Positions 53,400-62,713 of a stretch of DNA of 64,000 bases are shown here, piece after piece. The stretch lies in NCBI GenBank assembly GCA_903832085.1, contig CAIKZZ010000022.1, positions 95,947 through 159,946 of the forward strand, read 5' to 3'. Every line of letters starts with the position of its first letter. Position 1 is the stretch's first letter. Source of the DNA: an uncultured Pseudomonadota bacterium (GTDB taxonomy: Bacteria > Pseudomonadota > Gammaproteobacteria > Steroidobacterales > Steroidobacteraceae). Below the pieces are notes generated by a model. The model ran no database searches and was not told the DNA's origin. It worked only from the letters and a program-made list of their open reading frames with translations. The translations under genes and the position numbers were made by a program.

Positions 53400-54451
53400 A
53401 GCGGCTGCTGGCACTATTGGTCGTGTTCGGTGGTCTTGCCGGGGCGGTGGGTTTGGTTGCGGTACATTGGTATCGCAGTCCGATCGCAGACTTAACGACC
53501 CAGACGATGATTGAAATTCCGACTGGGCTGTCGCTCACGGGTATCGGCGCTTTGCTGAAATCACGCGGGCTGGTTCGCTATCCATCAATTTGGGCGGTGT
53601 TGGCGCGTAGTGATGGCTATGGACTGAAGCTACGTGCTGGCGAGTATGTGCTTGAACCGCAGACGTCACCGCAGGGGTTGGCACGTCAGTTTGCGGAGGG
53701 GCGCGTCGTGCTGCACCCCGTGACATTAGTTGAGGGTTGGAATTGCGAGACCGTCCGTCAATTTGTCCACACGCATGAAGTGTTGCATCCGACTTCGGCG
53801 CTCGAGAGTACGAAGTACATCATGGCCGCCGTTGGTGTGCCGGCAATGGGTTGCGAAGGAGAGTTTTTTCCAGACACATACCTGGTACCGCGTGGTACGC
53901 GCGATCTTGATTTGCTCAAGCTCGCGCATGCGAGCATGAACGCTCACCTGCAAGCAGCATGGGTGATCCGCGACCAAACGCTTCCGCTGAAAACGCCCTA
54001 TGAGGCGCTGATACTCGCGTCCATCGTCGAGAAAGAAACAGCCGCTCCCGAAGAGCGGGCCCGCATTGCCGGGGTTTTCATGAATCGCCTGCGCCGCGGT
54101 ATGCGTTTGCAGACCGATCCGACAGTCATTTACGGCATGGGATCTGCTTACCAAGGCCACATCCATACGCGGGATTTACAAACCGATACGCCCTACAATA
54201 CCTACACGCGAGAGGGGTTACCGCCAACGCCCATTGCGCTGCCGGGAGCTGCTGCCATTTTGGCTGTCATGCAGCCCGCCAGTACGGATGCGCTTTATTT
54301 TGTCGCAAGTCCGCGCGCGGACGGACGGCATATATTTTCGCGCACGCTGGCTGAGCACTCAGCAGCAGTGGCAAAGTACGTTGCGAGCTTGAAGGCAACG
54401 CCATCTGTGGCATCTGAATCAGCCCCTGTTCCGGAGGCAGTGACACCATGA
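53393..54451 (+). CDS. mltG: Endolytic murein transglycosylase, MltG/YceG family
   Basis: Inner-membrane enzyme that cuts new glycan strands. ATG 53393 overlaps the pabC stop. The membrane anchor is VKRLLALLVVFGGLAGAVGLVAV (residues 2-24, split here at its center). LysM-like IPTGLSLTGIGALLKSRGLV follows, and the catalytic Glu is in LASIVEKETAAPEERARIAGV near residue 220. DPTVIYGMG and LPPTPIALPG are further family motifs. 352 residues. The pabC-mltG-tmk-holB order is conserved in many Gammaproteobacteria. Confidence 0.94.
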   Translation: MVKRLLALLVVFGGLAGAVGLVAVHWYRSPIADLTTQTMIEIPTGLSLTGIGALLKSRGLVRYPSIWAVLARSDGYGLKLRAGEYVLEPQTSPQGLARQFAEGRVVLHPVTLVEGWNCETVRQFVHTHEVLHPTSALESTKYIMAAVGVPAMGCEGEFFPDTYLVPRGTRDLDLLKLAHASMNAHLQAAWVIRDQTLPLKTPYEALILASIVEKETAAPEERARIAGVFMNRLRRGMRLQTDPTVIYGMGSAYQGHIHTRDLQTDTPYNTYTREGLPPTPIALPGAAAILAVMQPASTDALYFVASPRADGRHIFSRTLAEHSAAVAKYVASLKATPSVASESAPVPEAVTP

Positions 54452-55101
54452 GCGAGCACGGGGTATTCGTGACTTTCGAGGGGATAGAGGGTGTTGGGAA
54501 GTCAACGCAGCTGTCGCGTCTGTGTGCGCGCCTTCAAGGCGCCGGGCGCGAGGTGATTACCACCCGCGAGCCGGGCGGCACACCCCTAGCGGAGGCGATT
54601 CGCGGCCTGGTATTGAACGCCGCTGGGGAGGTAGTGTCACCCACGGCGGAGCTCATGCTGATGTGTGCGGCCCGTGCTGTGCACGTGGAAAATCTAATCC
54701 GGCCGGCCTTAGCGCGTGGCGCATGGGTGCTGTGTGATCGCTTTTTTGATGCAACCTACGCGTACCAAGGGGGAGGGCGTGGCGTCGCGCTTGCGGCTAT
54801 CGATCAGTTGGCGAGTCTGACACTGGCTGGGCTCACGCCTCATTTAACGTTACTGTTTGATGCGCCTGTCACCACGGCATTGGCTCGTGCCAAAAGCCGT
54901 GGCGGGGTCACGGATCGATTTGAGAGTGAACAGGAAGCTTTTTTTGAGCGCGTCAAAGCGATGTATCATCAGCGACTGCAGCAGGATCCGCAGCGCCTTA
55001 AGCTGATTGATGCGACGCTTTCACCCGATGCGGTCGAGAGCTTGGTTTGGGAGCAGGTTAAGCTACTGATCGGTGGTCAGGCCAGCGCGGTGCAACGATG
55101 A
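54448..55101 (+). CDS. tmk: Thymidylate kinase
   Basis: Phosphorylates dTMP to dTDP. The P loop is FEGIEGVGKSTQ at residues ~10-21; TTREPGGTPLAEAIR and CDRFFDATYAYQGGGRG are diagnostic, and the lid is RAKSRGGVTDRFE. 217 residues. Overlaps mltG and holB by 4 bp each. Confidence 0.96.
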   Translation: MSEHGVFVTFEGIEGVGKSTQLSRLCARLQGAGREVITTREPGGTPLAEAIRGLVLNAAGEVVSPTAELMLMCAARAVHVENLIRPALARGAWVLCDRFFDATYAYQGGGRGVALAAIDQLASLTLAGLTPHLTLLFDAPVTTALARAKSRGGVTDRFESEQEAFFERVKAMYHQRLQQDPQRLKLIDATLSPDAVESLVWEQVKLLIGGQASAVQR

Positions 55102-56120
55102 TGACAGACTCGTCCACCGTGCAACCTGACTTTATGGCGCCGTGGCTGATGGTGGCGCGACAGTATGTGGCGAGGGCGATGCGTGAGGACAAGCTATCGC
55201 ATGCGTTTTTAATCCAGGGTCAAGCCGGCTTAGGGCAGCGGGTGTTGGCCGAGAGCATCGCGCAGTTGGTCCTGTGTGAAAACCTCACTACAGCGCAGAG
55301 CCACGCTTGCGGGCACTGCGCTTCATGCATGCTCTACCTAAGTGGCGGTCACCCCGATGTGCACCGGGTTGGTTTGGTTGACGAAAAAAAACAAATCTCG
55401 GTTAATGATGTACGGGAGCTCAGTGCAGAGCTACAGCTAAAGAGTTACCGTGGTGGAGCTAAGCTTGGGATCATTGACCCCGCTGACGCCATGAACCTTA
55501 ACGGTATGAATGCACTGCTCAAGACACTGGAAGAGCCTAGTCGCAATACGTTGCTGATACTAACCTGTGCTCGGGTCGACCGCTTTCCGGCGACCATTGC
55601 AAGTCGCTGCCAGCGCATCAAACTGCGCGTGCCGACACGAAAAGTAGCGCTTAGCTGGCTAAGTGCTCAGGATTCAAACGTGGCATGGGATGGTCTGCTG
55701 GACTTAGCATCAGGCGCCCCATTCGCGGCACGCGAGTTGGCCGCTGGCGGAGCCCTTGAGCTTGATGCCCAGATGGCCACGGTGCCGGAGCTGCTGACCC
55801 GTCCCAATGCGGACTTAGTTGAACTGGCAGAACGCTGCCAAGGGTCCTTCCCGGCAGAGCGTTTTCGCTGGCTTGAGCTGTGGGTGTCGGATCGTATCCG
55901 TAAACTGTTCGTGACTCCCTCTGCTGGCTCGGGCAGTGCCCCGGCAGTGCTTAGCACCGCGCGCCGGCGACACTTACAGGGTCTATACTCTGTTTTGGAT
56001 ACACTCAGAGCCAGTCAAGGGGCCTTGCGCGGCTCTGCCAACGTGACTTTGCTGTGGGAGCAGGTGCTCGGTAGTTTGTCGCGTGAGTTATTACGTGTGC
56101 GCCCGGTCCGTGGGCGCTGA
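55098..56120 (+). CDS. holB: DNA polymerase III delta' subunit
   Basis: Clamp-loader subunit. HAFLIQGQAGLGQRVLAESIA replaces the Walker A of related AAA+ proteins, as expected for the non-hydrolysing delta'. Zinc-site cysteines are in CENLTTAQSHACGHCASCM. NALLKTLEEPSRNTLLIL and SRCQRIKL (the SRC motif) follow. 340 residues. Confidence 0.94.
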   Translation: MMTDSSTVQPDFMAPWLMVARQYVARAMREDKLSHAFLIQGQAGLGQRVLAESIAQLVLCENLTTAQSHACGHCASCMLYLSGGHPDVHRVGLVDEKKQISVNDVRELSAELQLKSYRGGAKLGIIDPADAMNLNGMNALLKTLEEPSRNTLLILTCARVDRFPATIASRCQRIKLRVPTRKVALSWLSAQDSNVAWDGLLDLASGAPFAARELAAGGALELDAQMATVPELLTRPNADLVELAERCQGSFPAERFRWLELWVSDRIRKLFVTPSAGSGSAPAVLSTARRRHLQGLYSVLDTLRASQGALRGSANVTLLWEQVLGSLSRELLRVRPVRGR

Positions 56121-56140
56121 TATGGTTAAGGAGTGAGTCG

Positions 56141-56491
56141 ATGTCAGTACAAAATAAAAAGCCCGGATTGCTGACGCTGACGATTAAAGATAAGAGTGCG
56201 CTTTATCTTGCGTATATGCCGTTCTTGACAAACGGTGGTTTATTTATTCCTACGAATAGCAACTACGCGCTGGGCGACGAAGTGTTCATGCTGCTAAACC
56301 TCATGGGTGATGCGGATAAAATTCCAGTTGCTGGTAAGGTAATTTGGATTACGCCGAAGGGTATTACCGGGCGGCGGGTACCGGGCATTGGCGTACAATT
56401 CTCTACGCAAGATCAAGGTGAGACGCAGCGTAAGATTGAGACCTATCTTGCTGGAGCAGTGACCGGCGAGAAGATGACTCATACGATGTGA
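56141..56491 (+). CDS. PilZ-domain protein
   Basis: 116 residues, a single PilZ domain: YMPFLTNGGLFIPTNSNYALGDEVFMLLNLM and a GKVIWITPKG strand (both landmarks of the type IV pilus PilZ subfamily, given here in short form). The usual c-di-GMP RxxxR motif is not at the N terminus, as in canonical PilZ proteins that do not bind c-di-GMP. It is the last gene before a terminator; holB-pilZ is a frequent pairing in pilus-bearing Gammaproteobacteria, yet no pilus genes are near. Confidence 0.88.
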   Translation: MSVQNKKPGLLTLTIKDKSALYLAYMPFLTNGGLFIPTNSNYALGDEVFMLLNLMGDADKIPVAGKVIWITPKGITGRRVPGIGVQFSTQDQGETQRKIETYLAGAVTGEKMTHTM

Positions 56492-56520
56492 TTGAGCGAA
56501 TCAATGCATTTACATGCGAG

Positions 56521-56549
56521 GCATTGTAAGTCTGGTCGATGCTTTTTTT
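56521..56549 (+). terminator. Terminator after the fab-pab-tmk-holB-pilZ run
   Basis: GCATTG (56521-56526), 10-base loop, CGATGC (56537-56542) with one wobble, then seven T. A second inverted repeat with no T run (CTTAAGCCC 56550-56558, GGGCTTGAG 56567-56575) follows at once. Confidence 0.65.
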
Positions 56550-56652
56550 CTTAAGCCCAGTGTCTCGGGCTTGAGGTTAATCTGCTGAGTGTTGCAAGGT
56601 AAAGCCGCCGACGGTGGCTAACATGAATCGCGCCGAGGGTGTTAGGACAGAT

Positions 56653-57771
56653 ATGAACGGCATGATGGGTCACAATATGGCGGATAGCAGCGGTGAAGCA
56701 GCGCGCCTGATATTTACGCCGGAAGTGGAAGCCGAGACTGCGCCGGTGTGGGAGCGTTTGCGTGCGCGCATGCCTGCGGTCGAGTGGCCGATACATGCCC
56801 CACTGATCGCCGCGATTAATCGCTTAAAACGCTCAAAAAATGCTGTGATTCTTGGTCATAACTATATGACACCGGAGATCTTCCACGGTGTTGCTGATTT
56901 TGTCGGCGATAGTCTTGCGCTTGCCCGTGAAGCGGCCCGCACGGACGCCAAGATTATTGTGCAGGCCGGCGTGCGCTTCATGGCGGAGACTTCGAAGGTC
57001 TTAAGTCCAGACAAGACGGTGCTCATTCCTGATTTGCAGGCGGGCTGTAGTCTTGCCTCATCGATCACAGCCGCCGATGTACGTCTAATCAGGAGTCGCT
57101 ATCCTGGCTTGCCGGTCGTCACGTATGTCAACACCACGGCCGATGTGAAAGCCGAGACGGACATCTGTTGCACCTCTGGCAACGCCGTACAAGTTGTAGA
57201 GCATATCGCCAGGCAGTGGGGTGTTGATCGCGTCGTGTTGTTGCCTGACGAGTTTCTAGCGCGCAATGTGGCGCGCCAGACGTCTATACAGATTATTGCA
57301 TGGGCCGGGCGCTGCGAAGTGCATGAGCGGTTTACCGGTCGACAGATCGACGAGTTGCGAGTGATGTATCCACATGCGCAGGTGCTAGCGCACCCTGAGT
57401 GCCCGCCTGACGTACTCGCCGCGAGTGATTTTGCGGGGTCCACTGCGGCGATGACCGATTACGTGACGAGACTCAAGCCGCGCCAGGTCGTGCTGATTAC
57501 TGAATGCGCTATGGCGGATAATGTGGCATCGGAGTCGCCCGAGACTGAGTTTTTACGTCCCTGCAACCTGTGCCCACACATGAAGCGGATTACCTTGACC
57601 AATATCTACGATGCGTTACGCACTGATCGTTACCCCGTAGAGGTTGATGCCAATGTTGCGGTTCGGGCTAGGCGTGCCGTGCAGCAAATGATCGATTTGC
57701 CACCGCCGACAGCACCGGCGCGTTACGATTTAGTGAAGGCGCGCTATCATGTCAACGTGGAACTAATCTGA
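56653..57771 (+). CDS. nadA: Quinolinate synthase
   Basis: Condenses iminoaspartate with dihydroxyacetone phosphate, using a [4Fe-4S] cluster. Cluster cysteines are visible in LQAGCSLASS, ETDICCTSGNA and FLRPCNLCPHMKRI. I prefer ATG 56653 because AGGA lies 5 bp before it; in-frame starts at 56614 (GTG) and 56623 (ATG) would add up to 13 residues. About 372 residues. First gene of nadA-nadB-nadC. Confidence 0.95.
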   Translation: MNGMMGHNMADSSGEAARLIFTPEVEAETAPVWERLRARMPAVEWPIHAPLIAAINRLKRSKNAVILGHNYMTPEIFHGVADFVGDSLALAREAARTDAKIIVQAGVRFMAETSKVLSPDKTVLIPDLQAGCSLASSITAADVRLIRSRYPGLPVVTYVNTTADVKAETDICCTSGNAVQVVEHIARQWGVDRVVLLPDEFLARNVARQTSIQIIAWAGRCEVHERFTGRQIDELRVMYPHAQVLAHPECPPDVLAASDFAGSTAAMTDYVTRLKPRQVVLITECAMADNVASESPETEFLRPCNLCPHMKRITLTNIYDALRTDRYPVEVDANVAVRARRAVQQMIDLPPPTAPARYDLVKARYHVNVELI

Positions 57772-57813
57772 GGCGTAGTCGGGGATTTAACGCTGCTGCC
57801 TGGAGAACGATTC

Positions 57814-59349
57814 GTGGTTGGAAACGTGAAGCATCTGCAGTTTGATGGTGTGCTGGTACTCGGGGCCGGCCTCGCAGGCTTGTCAGCGGCCCTGGCGGCG
57901 GCCACTCGTCAGGTGTTGGTGATTTCAACAGATGTCCTCGGCGCACAGTGTTCGTCGGCTTGGGCCCAAGGTGGTGTTGCAGTTGCTCTGGGAGTGGACG
58001 ACACGCCACGTTTGCATGCGGCGGACACAGTCGCCGCCGGCGGTGGCCTCGTCGTTCCTGGTCGCGCGGATTTATTGACGCGTGAAGGGCCAGCGGCTGT
58101 TGCAAACCTGATACGCCTCGGTGCGCCCTTTGATACGGACGGAGCAGGCCATTTGCTGCAGAGTCTGGAAGCGGCCCACAGTCGCGCGCGAGTCGCCCGT
58201 GTGCGTGGCGACCAGACCGGTGCGGCCATCATGCATGCGCTCGGTGCTGCACTCCGCGCGACACCTGCGGTCACCGTGTGGGATTGCGCGCGGGCACGGC
58301 GCTTGCTGCAAGACGAGCAGGGCCGTGTCATTGGTGCGCTAATAGAGCGTCACGGGGAATACACTACAGTCACCGCCGATGCCGTCGTGCTCGCTACGGG
58401 TGGGATTGGCGGGTTGTACGCTGCCACCACCAATCCTGCCGCGGTGCGGGGTGAGGGTCTAGGACTTGCGGCTCAAGCGGGCGCTGTCATTGTCGATGCG
58501 GAGTTCGTGCAGTTCCATCCCACCGCAATGGATTTTAAGGTGGATCCCGCGCCACTGGTCACTGAAGCGCTCAGAGGCGAGGGCGCAACGCTGATCGATG
58601 CGAACGGATATCGATTCGTCGTGCCACTAGATGCCCGGGCCGAGCTTGCGCCTAGGGATGTGGTTGCACGTGCCATTCACCGTCAGCTACTGACGGGTGG
58701 CGGCGCATTTCTTGATGCGCGTGCCGCGATCGGAGCGCGCTTTCCGGATGCGTTCCCGGGCGTATTCCAAGCGTGTATGGCCCATGGGATCGATCCGCGT
58801 TTACAGCCCATTCCGGTGACGCCCGCGGCGCACTATCACATGGGTGGTGTCGAAACAGATATTGACGGGCGTACCAGTTTAAATGGCCTCTACGCGGCCG
58901 GCGAGTGTGCCTATTCGGGTGTCCACGGCGCGAATCGCTTGGCCTCTAACTCCCTGCTGGAGGCGGCCGTGTTCGGCGCCCGCGCCGGCAGAGGCGCTGC
59001 GGCGCTACCGGCTGGTGCAGCCCTAGGGCGGCGCGCCATGCCTGCCGATGCGGCCCCTGACCTGCCCGAGGCTGCCTTACAGCGGCTGCGTGCAGCCATG
59101 ACCCGCCACGCAGGCCTTGAACGCAGCGCTGCGGGCCTTGGGAGTTTGCTGACCTTGATTGGGGAGTTATCAGAAGTTCACGGTGAGCCACCGACGCTGA
59201 CCAGTGCGCGTCTCATTGTGGAAGGGGCGCTGGCCCGACGCGAGAGCCGCGGCGCACATTACCGTAGCGACTTTCCGCAGACGTCGCTGGTCGCCTTACA
59301 CGGCCGTGTGACCTTAGACCCGACAGCGCTAACCGACGCGGCCGCTTAA
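57814..59349 (+). CDS. nadB: L-aspartate oxidase
   Basis: FAD enzyme that oxidises aspartate to iminoaspartate, the substrate of NadA. The FAD motif VLGAGLAGLSAALAAA starts near residue 15; SSAWAQGGVAVAL, EFVQFHPTA and HYHMGGVETDIDGRTS are signatures of the fumarate-reductase-like family. 511 residues. GTG 57814 has GGAG 9 bp upstream. Lies 42 bp after nadA. Confidence 0.95.
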   Translation: MVGNVKHLQFDGVLVLGAGLAGLSAALAAATRQVLVISTDVLGAQCSSAWAQGGVAVALGVDDTPRLHAADTVAAGGGLVVPGRADLLTREGPAAVANLIRLGAPFDTDGAGHLLQSLEAAHSRARVARVRGDQTGAAIMHALGAALRATPAVTVWDCARARRLLQDEQGRVIGALIERHGEYTTVTADAVVLATGGIGGLYAATTNPAAVRGEGLGLAAQAGAVIVDAEFVQFHPTAMDFKVDPAPLVTEALRGEGATLIDANGYRFVVPLDARAELAPRDVVARAIHRQLLTGGGAFLDARAAIGARFPDAFPGVFQACMAHGIDPRLQPIPVTPAAHYHMGGVETDIDGRTSLNGLYAAGECAYSGVHGANRLASNSLLEAAVFGARAGRGAAALPAGAALGRRAMPADAAPDLPEAALQRLRAAMTRHAGLERSAAGLGSLLTLIGELSEVHGEPPTLTSARLIVEGALARRESRGAHYRSDFPQTSLVALHGRVTLDPTALTDAAA

Positions 59350-60195
59350 GTGACTGTGGACGCGCTCCCTGACCTACTGATCCGGCCCGAGATCGAGCGC
59401 GCGCTACGCGAGGATCTTGGGCGGGCAGGGGATCTGACGGCTACGCTCATTCCCGCGGAAGCACGTTTGCAGTTGCAGTTTGTCACGCGCACCGCTGGCA
59501 AAATTGCAGGCTTACGCTGTGCGGAACTTGCAATTACATTGCTCGATGCATCGGCGCATATAAAAACCTATGTCGCGGACGGAGCGGATGTGCGCGCCGG
59601 TACAGTGCTCGCTCAGGTTGAGGCGAATGCCCGCTTATTACTCAGCGCGGAACGCACAGCACTTAACTTTCTTGGTCGATTGTCGGGAATAGCAACGCTG
59701 ACAGGTAGCTATGTGACGGCGGTGGCAGGTACCGGAGCTGCTATCGTGGACACACGCAAAACGACACCGGGTTTACGGGCACTCGAAAAATTTGCAGTGC
59801 GCTGTGGCGGCGGCATGAACCATCGGTTCGGGCTCGATGACGCCATTCTCATCAAGGACAATCACATAGTCGCCTGCGGGGGTGTGACCGCAGCGCTCAA
59901 ACGCGCCCGCGAGGTCGCGGGGCATTTGGTGCCAATTGAGGTTGAAGTGGATAATCTCGCGCAGTTCGATGAGGCACTGGCGTTGGCACCAGCTGTCATC
60001 ATGCTCGATAACTTCAGTCTCGCAGACCTGCGGGATGCTGTATTGCGCACTGCGGGTCGGGTACGTTTAGAGGCGTCTGGTGGCGTCAGTCTGAATACAG
60101 TGCGTGCCATCGCGCAGACCGGTGTCGATGCAATCAGCGTGGGGGCTTTGACTCACTCAGCGCCGGTGCTCGACATCGGGCTTGATGCCTGTTGA
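59350..60195 (+). CDS. nadC: Quinolinate phosphoribosyltransferase (decarboxylating)
   Basis: Turns quinolinate and PRPP into nicotinate mononucleotide. AERTALNFLGRLSGIATLT, DTRKTTPGLRALEKFAVRCGG and LIKDNH are diagnostic, and EASGGVSLNTVRAIAQTGVD closes the barrel. 281 residues. The start is GTG 59350, right after the nadB stop. Completes the de novo NAD operon; the convergent CNB gene ends 10 bp away. Confidence 0.96.
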   Translation: MTVDALPDLLIRPEIERALREDLGRAGDLTATLIPAEARLQLQFVTRTAGKIAGLRCAELAITLLDASAHIKTYVADGADVRAGTVLAQVEANARLLLSAERTALNFLGRLSGIATLTGSYVTAVAGTGAAIVDTRKTTPGLRALEKFAVRCGGGMNHRFGLDDAILIKDNHIVACGGVTAALKRAREVAGHLVPIEVEVDNLAQFDEALALAPAVIMLDNFSLADLRDAVLRTAGRVRLEASGGVSLNTVRAIAQTGVDAISVGALTHSAPVLDIGLDAC

Positions 60196-60205
60196 GCTCG
60201 CGCGC

Positions 60206-61267
60206 TCAGCGCGTCTGATAGATCTCCAGTGAGATTAAGCCCCCGGTAAGCACGGACGATTTAAAGCCGCGCTCCGCCAAGATATAGGCAGCCGCTGAGC
60301 TACGCCGACTTGTATCGCATACTGCAATGTAGTGCGTATCCACATCGAGCTGCGCTAGCTTTAGGCGCAAAAAATACAGCGGTATATTCAATGCGTCTGG
60401 TAGGTGGCCGGCTTCGAACTCAGACGGCAGACGTACATCGATCCACTGTGCCTTTATGGTGCTTAGCTTTGCGCGCGCAGCATCGTAGCCAATCCAGTCG
60501 AGTAACGGCTCAATCAGTAGATCACGAAAATCAGTCTTACCGAGACGCATCAGTGAGCCGTGGCTTTCCATGGTCACGGTGGCACTCCGTGTCGCATCGG
60601 AGATCAGCGCCTCTTCTCCAAATGTCTCACCAGGACCGAGCTCCGCCAAGCGCACTCCAGTCTCGCTCAGTGGCGTCTCGCGGGTCACAATGGCGCGGCC
60701 AGATGACACCACATAGAAATAATCGCCCTCGTCACCTTGCTTAATGATGACGTCGCCAGCACTGACATTGATGCGGGTCATCCGCGTAAACACCGACTGT
60801 AGATTCGAGGCTGGGATGCGGTAAAACGCGCGCGTCTGCAGTAACGCTGTCATCCAGTCGGTGGTGGGCAAGGGACTGTCCGGACTCAGTTCGCTGACCT
60901 CGTACTTGCCGGTTTGATCCCACGTCAGCAACACATCAAGAAGGTCGCTGTCTATGATGAGATAGGTAACCTCAGTTGCAGCACGGGCCAGGAAGCGCCG
61001 TGGCTGGGCAGGCGCAAGCGGGTTTTTCGCCTCGATGGTGTCGGCGGTTACCGTGTCGATGGTGCCTGTGTCGTCGCAGATATCGACCGCACCACGTTCC
61101 AGGTAGTAGGTTTTTTTATCCAGATCACCGGGCTTAAATAAGATCGTGCCACTGGGGGCCCGAATTCTTACCGTCTTAAGAGCCAAGGCCGTCACGCTGT
61201 CGCGCTTGAGTGACTCCAGTGGCGCAAAGCTGCGCAGACGGTTTGGGTCGATGGACTCGCTGGTCAT
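60206..61267 (-). CDS. Double cyclic-nucleotide-binding-fold protein with C-terminal rhodanese
   Basis: 353 residues in three parts. Residues ~12-115 are a degenerate CNB fold (FKPGDLDKKTYYLERGAVDI) without the phosphate-binding motif. Residues ~140-245 are a complete one, GETFGEEALISDATRSATV, with the Glu and Arg that bind cyclic nucleotide phosphate. Residues ~258-350 are a rhodanese with the active Cys in VCDTSRRSSAA. There is no DNA-binding helix-turn-helix, so it is not a Crp-type regulator. It may couple a nucleotide signal to sulfur transfer. Convergent with nadC. Confidence 0.85.
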   Translation of the reverse strand: MTSESIDPNRLRSFAPLESLKRDSVTALALKTVRIRAPSGTILFKPGDLDKKTYYLERGAVDICDDTGTIDTVTADTIEAKNPLAPAQPRRFLARAATEVTYLIIDSDLLDVLLTWDQTGKYEVSELSPDSPLPTTDWMTALLQTRAFYRIPASNLQSVFTRMTRINVSAGDVIIKQGDEGDYFYVVSSGRAIVTRETPLSETGVRLAELGPGETFGEEALISDATRSATVTMESHGSLMRLGKTDFRDLLIEPLLDWIGYDAARAKLSTIKAQWIDVRLPSEFEAGHLPDALNIPLYFLRLKLAQLDVDTHYIAVCDTSRRSSAAAYILAERGFKSSVLTGGLISLEIYQTR

Positions 61268-61398
61268 GGGTCAGATGTGCTCAAAAAAAACCACTCATGG
61301 CGATACCTATAGGGCCAGTCAGCCCCCCCTAAGGGTGACCGGCGCCAATAGTGTCACGCGCGAGGCCGAGTGCCAACTGGCGTGGCTCAAAATAGGGC

Positions 61399-62142
61399 TC
61401 AGGGAGGCGTGACGATCCGCAGGTCGCAGATCAAAGGCAGGTGATCTGAGTGGCACACCTGGGGCACCTCAAAGCCGGTGACCTCAATGCCGGCGCCGTA
61501 CAGAATGAAATCGAGTTCACGGCGCGGGTTGTGACTAGGGTAGGTGGGTAGATGATTTGCATTTGCGCTGCGTAGGCCGGCTGCCTGCATGAATAGATAA
61601 ATTTCATCTTCGCCAAAAAATGTATTGAAGTCACCTGCGATGATCGCAGGTTTGGTGGTTTGACTGATCAGCTCATGTAGCGTGCGTAACTGTGCATGTC
61701 GGTGGCGGTATTTTAAAGACAAATGCACCAGGAAAATGACACAGTCATCGAGTTCGAGTTCAATAATCAGCCGCTTCATGCCGGTGTCGAAATAGTGAAA
61801 TCGCTGCCCGCGCAAGCGTGGGCTTGCTAAAAATGCATTGCACTGCTTGCGCACAATGGGTACGTAAGAGGACAACGACTCAACGCCGTATTTGCACTCG
61901 AAGATTGAATAGTGACCGAGGCTTTGTGCAATGAACTCTGCCTGATTAAGCATGCCAGTGCGTATCGAGCCCGTGTCAACCTCAACGAGGCCTACCACAT
62001 CCGGATCCGCCCCTCTGATAAACTCAGTAATCGATTCGAGTACGGGCCGGTTGCTGCGCAGATAGCCGGCCCCTGGAAGCGGCAGGTGGAAGGCGGCGCC
62101 TGTGCCAGTGGCGTAGCGCATGTTATAAATAAGTAGTCGCAT
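61399..62142 (-). CDS. Endonuclease/exonuclease/phosphatase-family protein
   Basis: 247 residues spanning a whole EEP fold: LIYNMRYATG, GLVEVD (metal Glu), HLSLKYRHRHAQLRTL, AGDFNTFFGEDEIY, RRELDFIL and the final SDHLPLICDL with the catalytic His. No signal peptide or membrane segment. The substrate could be DNA, a lipid or a nucleotide phosphodiester. It is transcribed away from the TIR-like gene and is followed after 131 bp by the CNB-rhodanese gene on the same strand. Confidence 0.88.
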   Translation of the reverse strand: MRLLIYNMRYATGTGAAFHLPLPGAGYLRSNRPVLESITEFIRGADPDVVGLVEVDTGSIRTGMLNQAEFIAQSLGHYSIFECKYGVESLSSYVPIVRKQCNAFLASPRLRGQRFHYFDTGMKRLIIELELDDCVIFLVHLSLKYRHRHAQLRTLHELISQTTKPAIIAGDFNTFFGEDEIYLFMQAAGLRSANANHLPTYPSHNPRRELDFILYGAGIEVTGFEVPQVCHSDHLPLICDLRIVTPP

Positions 62143-62234
62143 TCGGCGCGTGTAGTCGCTGTAATGTGGAGCCAGATTCTAGCGTGTTTCGTCGTATGGG
62201 CGTTGAGATATCGCCGTCGGAAAAAGGTTGTGTT

Positions 62235-62687
62235 GTGTCGTTAAATAATCCAATTAGTGTGTTTGTGAGCCACCTGTGGTCAGTTGACGACGACTACCTG
62301 CGCGTCTTTGAGTATCTAGGTAGCGCGCGTAATTTTTATTACAAAAATACCGCCGATCCCGAGCAGTGCGTGACTGGGGCTATTGAGGCGCAGCGCGAGC
62401 AGTTACGGACCCAAATAAATGCGGCGGAGGTTGTGTTGCTGCTGAGTGCGCATCATGTGAAAAGCGCGGCACTGATTGAGTTTCAAGCAAATTTTGCGAA
62501 ATCTGCTAAAAAGCCATTGGTTTTGCTTAAGAACTTTGGGTTGGAGATTCCAGTGCCTGCAACCTTAAAAGCAATCGCAGATGACGTGATTGACTGGAAT
62601 GAGCGGAGCTTAGTGGACGCACTGCGTCGTCATGCCCGCCATGAAAACACCACGCGATGGGATTCCATCGACTACACGACGACCTAA
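62235..62687 (+). CDS. Small TIR-like (ThsB/DUF1863-type) protein
   Basis: The protein opens with ISVFVSHLWSVDDDYLRVFEYL, the SH-W-DDxY pattern of the ThsB-like TIR family. FYYKNTADPEQ, AAEVVLLLSAHHVKSAALIEFQANFA (here in two motifs, with the Glu of IEFQ at the place of the TIR catalytic Glu) and DDVIDWNERSLVDAL follow the family pattern. GTG 62235 has AAAGG 7 bp before it and gives 150 residues; ATG 62196 or GTG 62166 would add 13 or 23. It is a single-domain protein without a fused effector. Likely role: NAD handling or NAD-derived signalling, inferred. Confidence 0.78.
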   Translation: MSLNNPISVFVSHLWSVDDDYLRVFEYLGSARNFYYKNTADPEQCVTGAIEAQREQLRTQINAAEVVLLLSAHHVKSAALIEFQANFAKSAKKPLVLLKNFGLEIPVPATLKAIADDVIDWNERSLVDALRRHARHENTTRWDSIDYTTT

Positions 62688-62713
62688 ATGATCCGAGGGT
62701 CGTGACGGCTATG

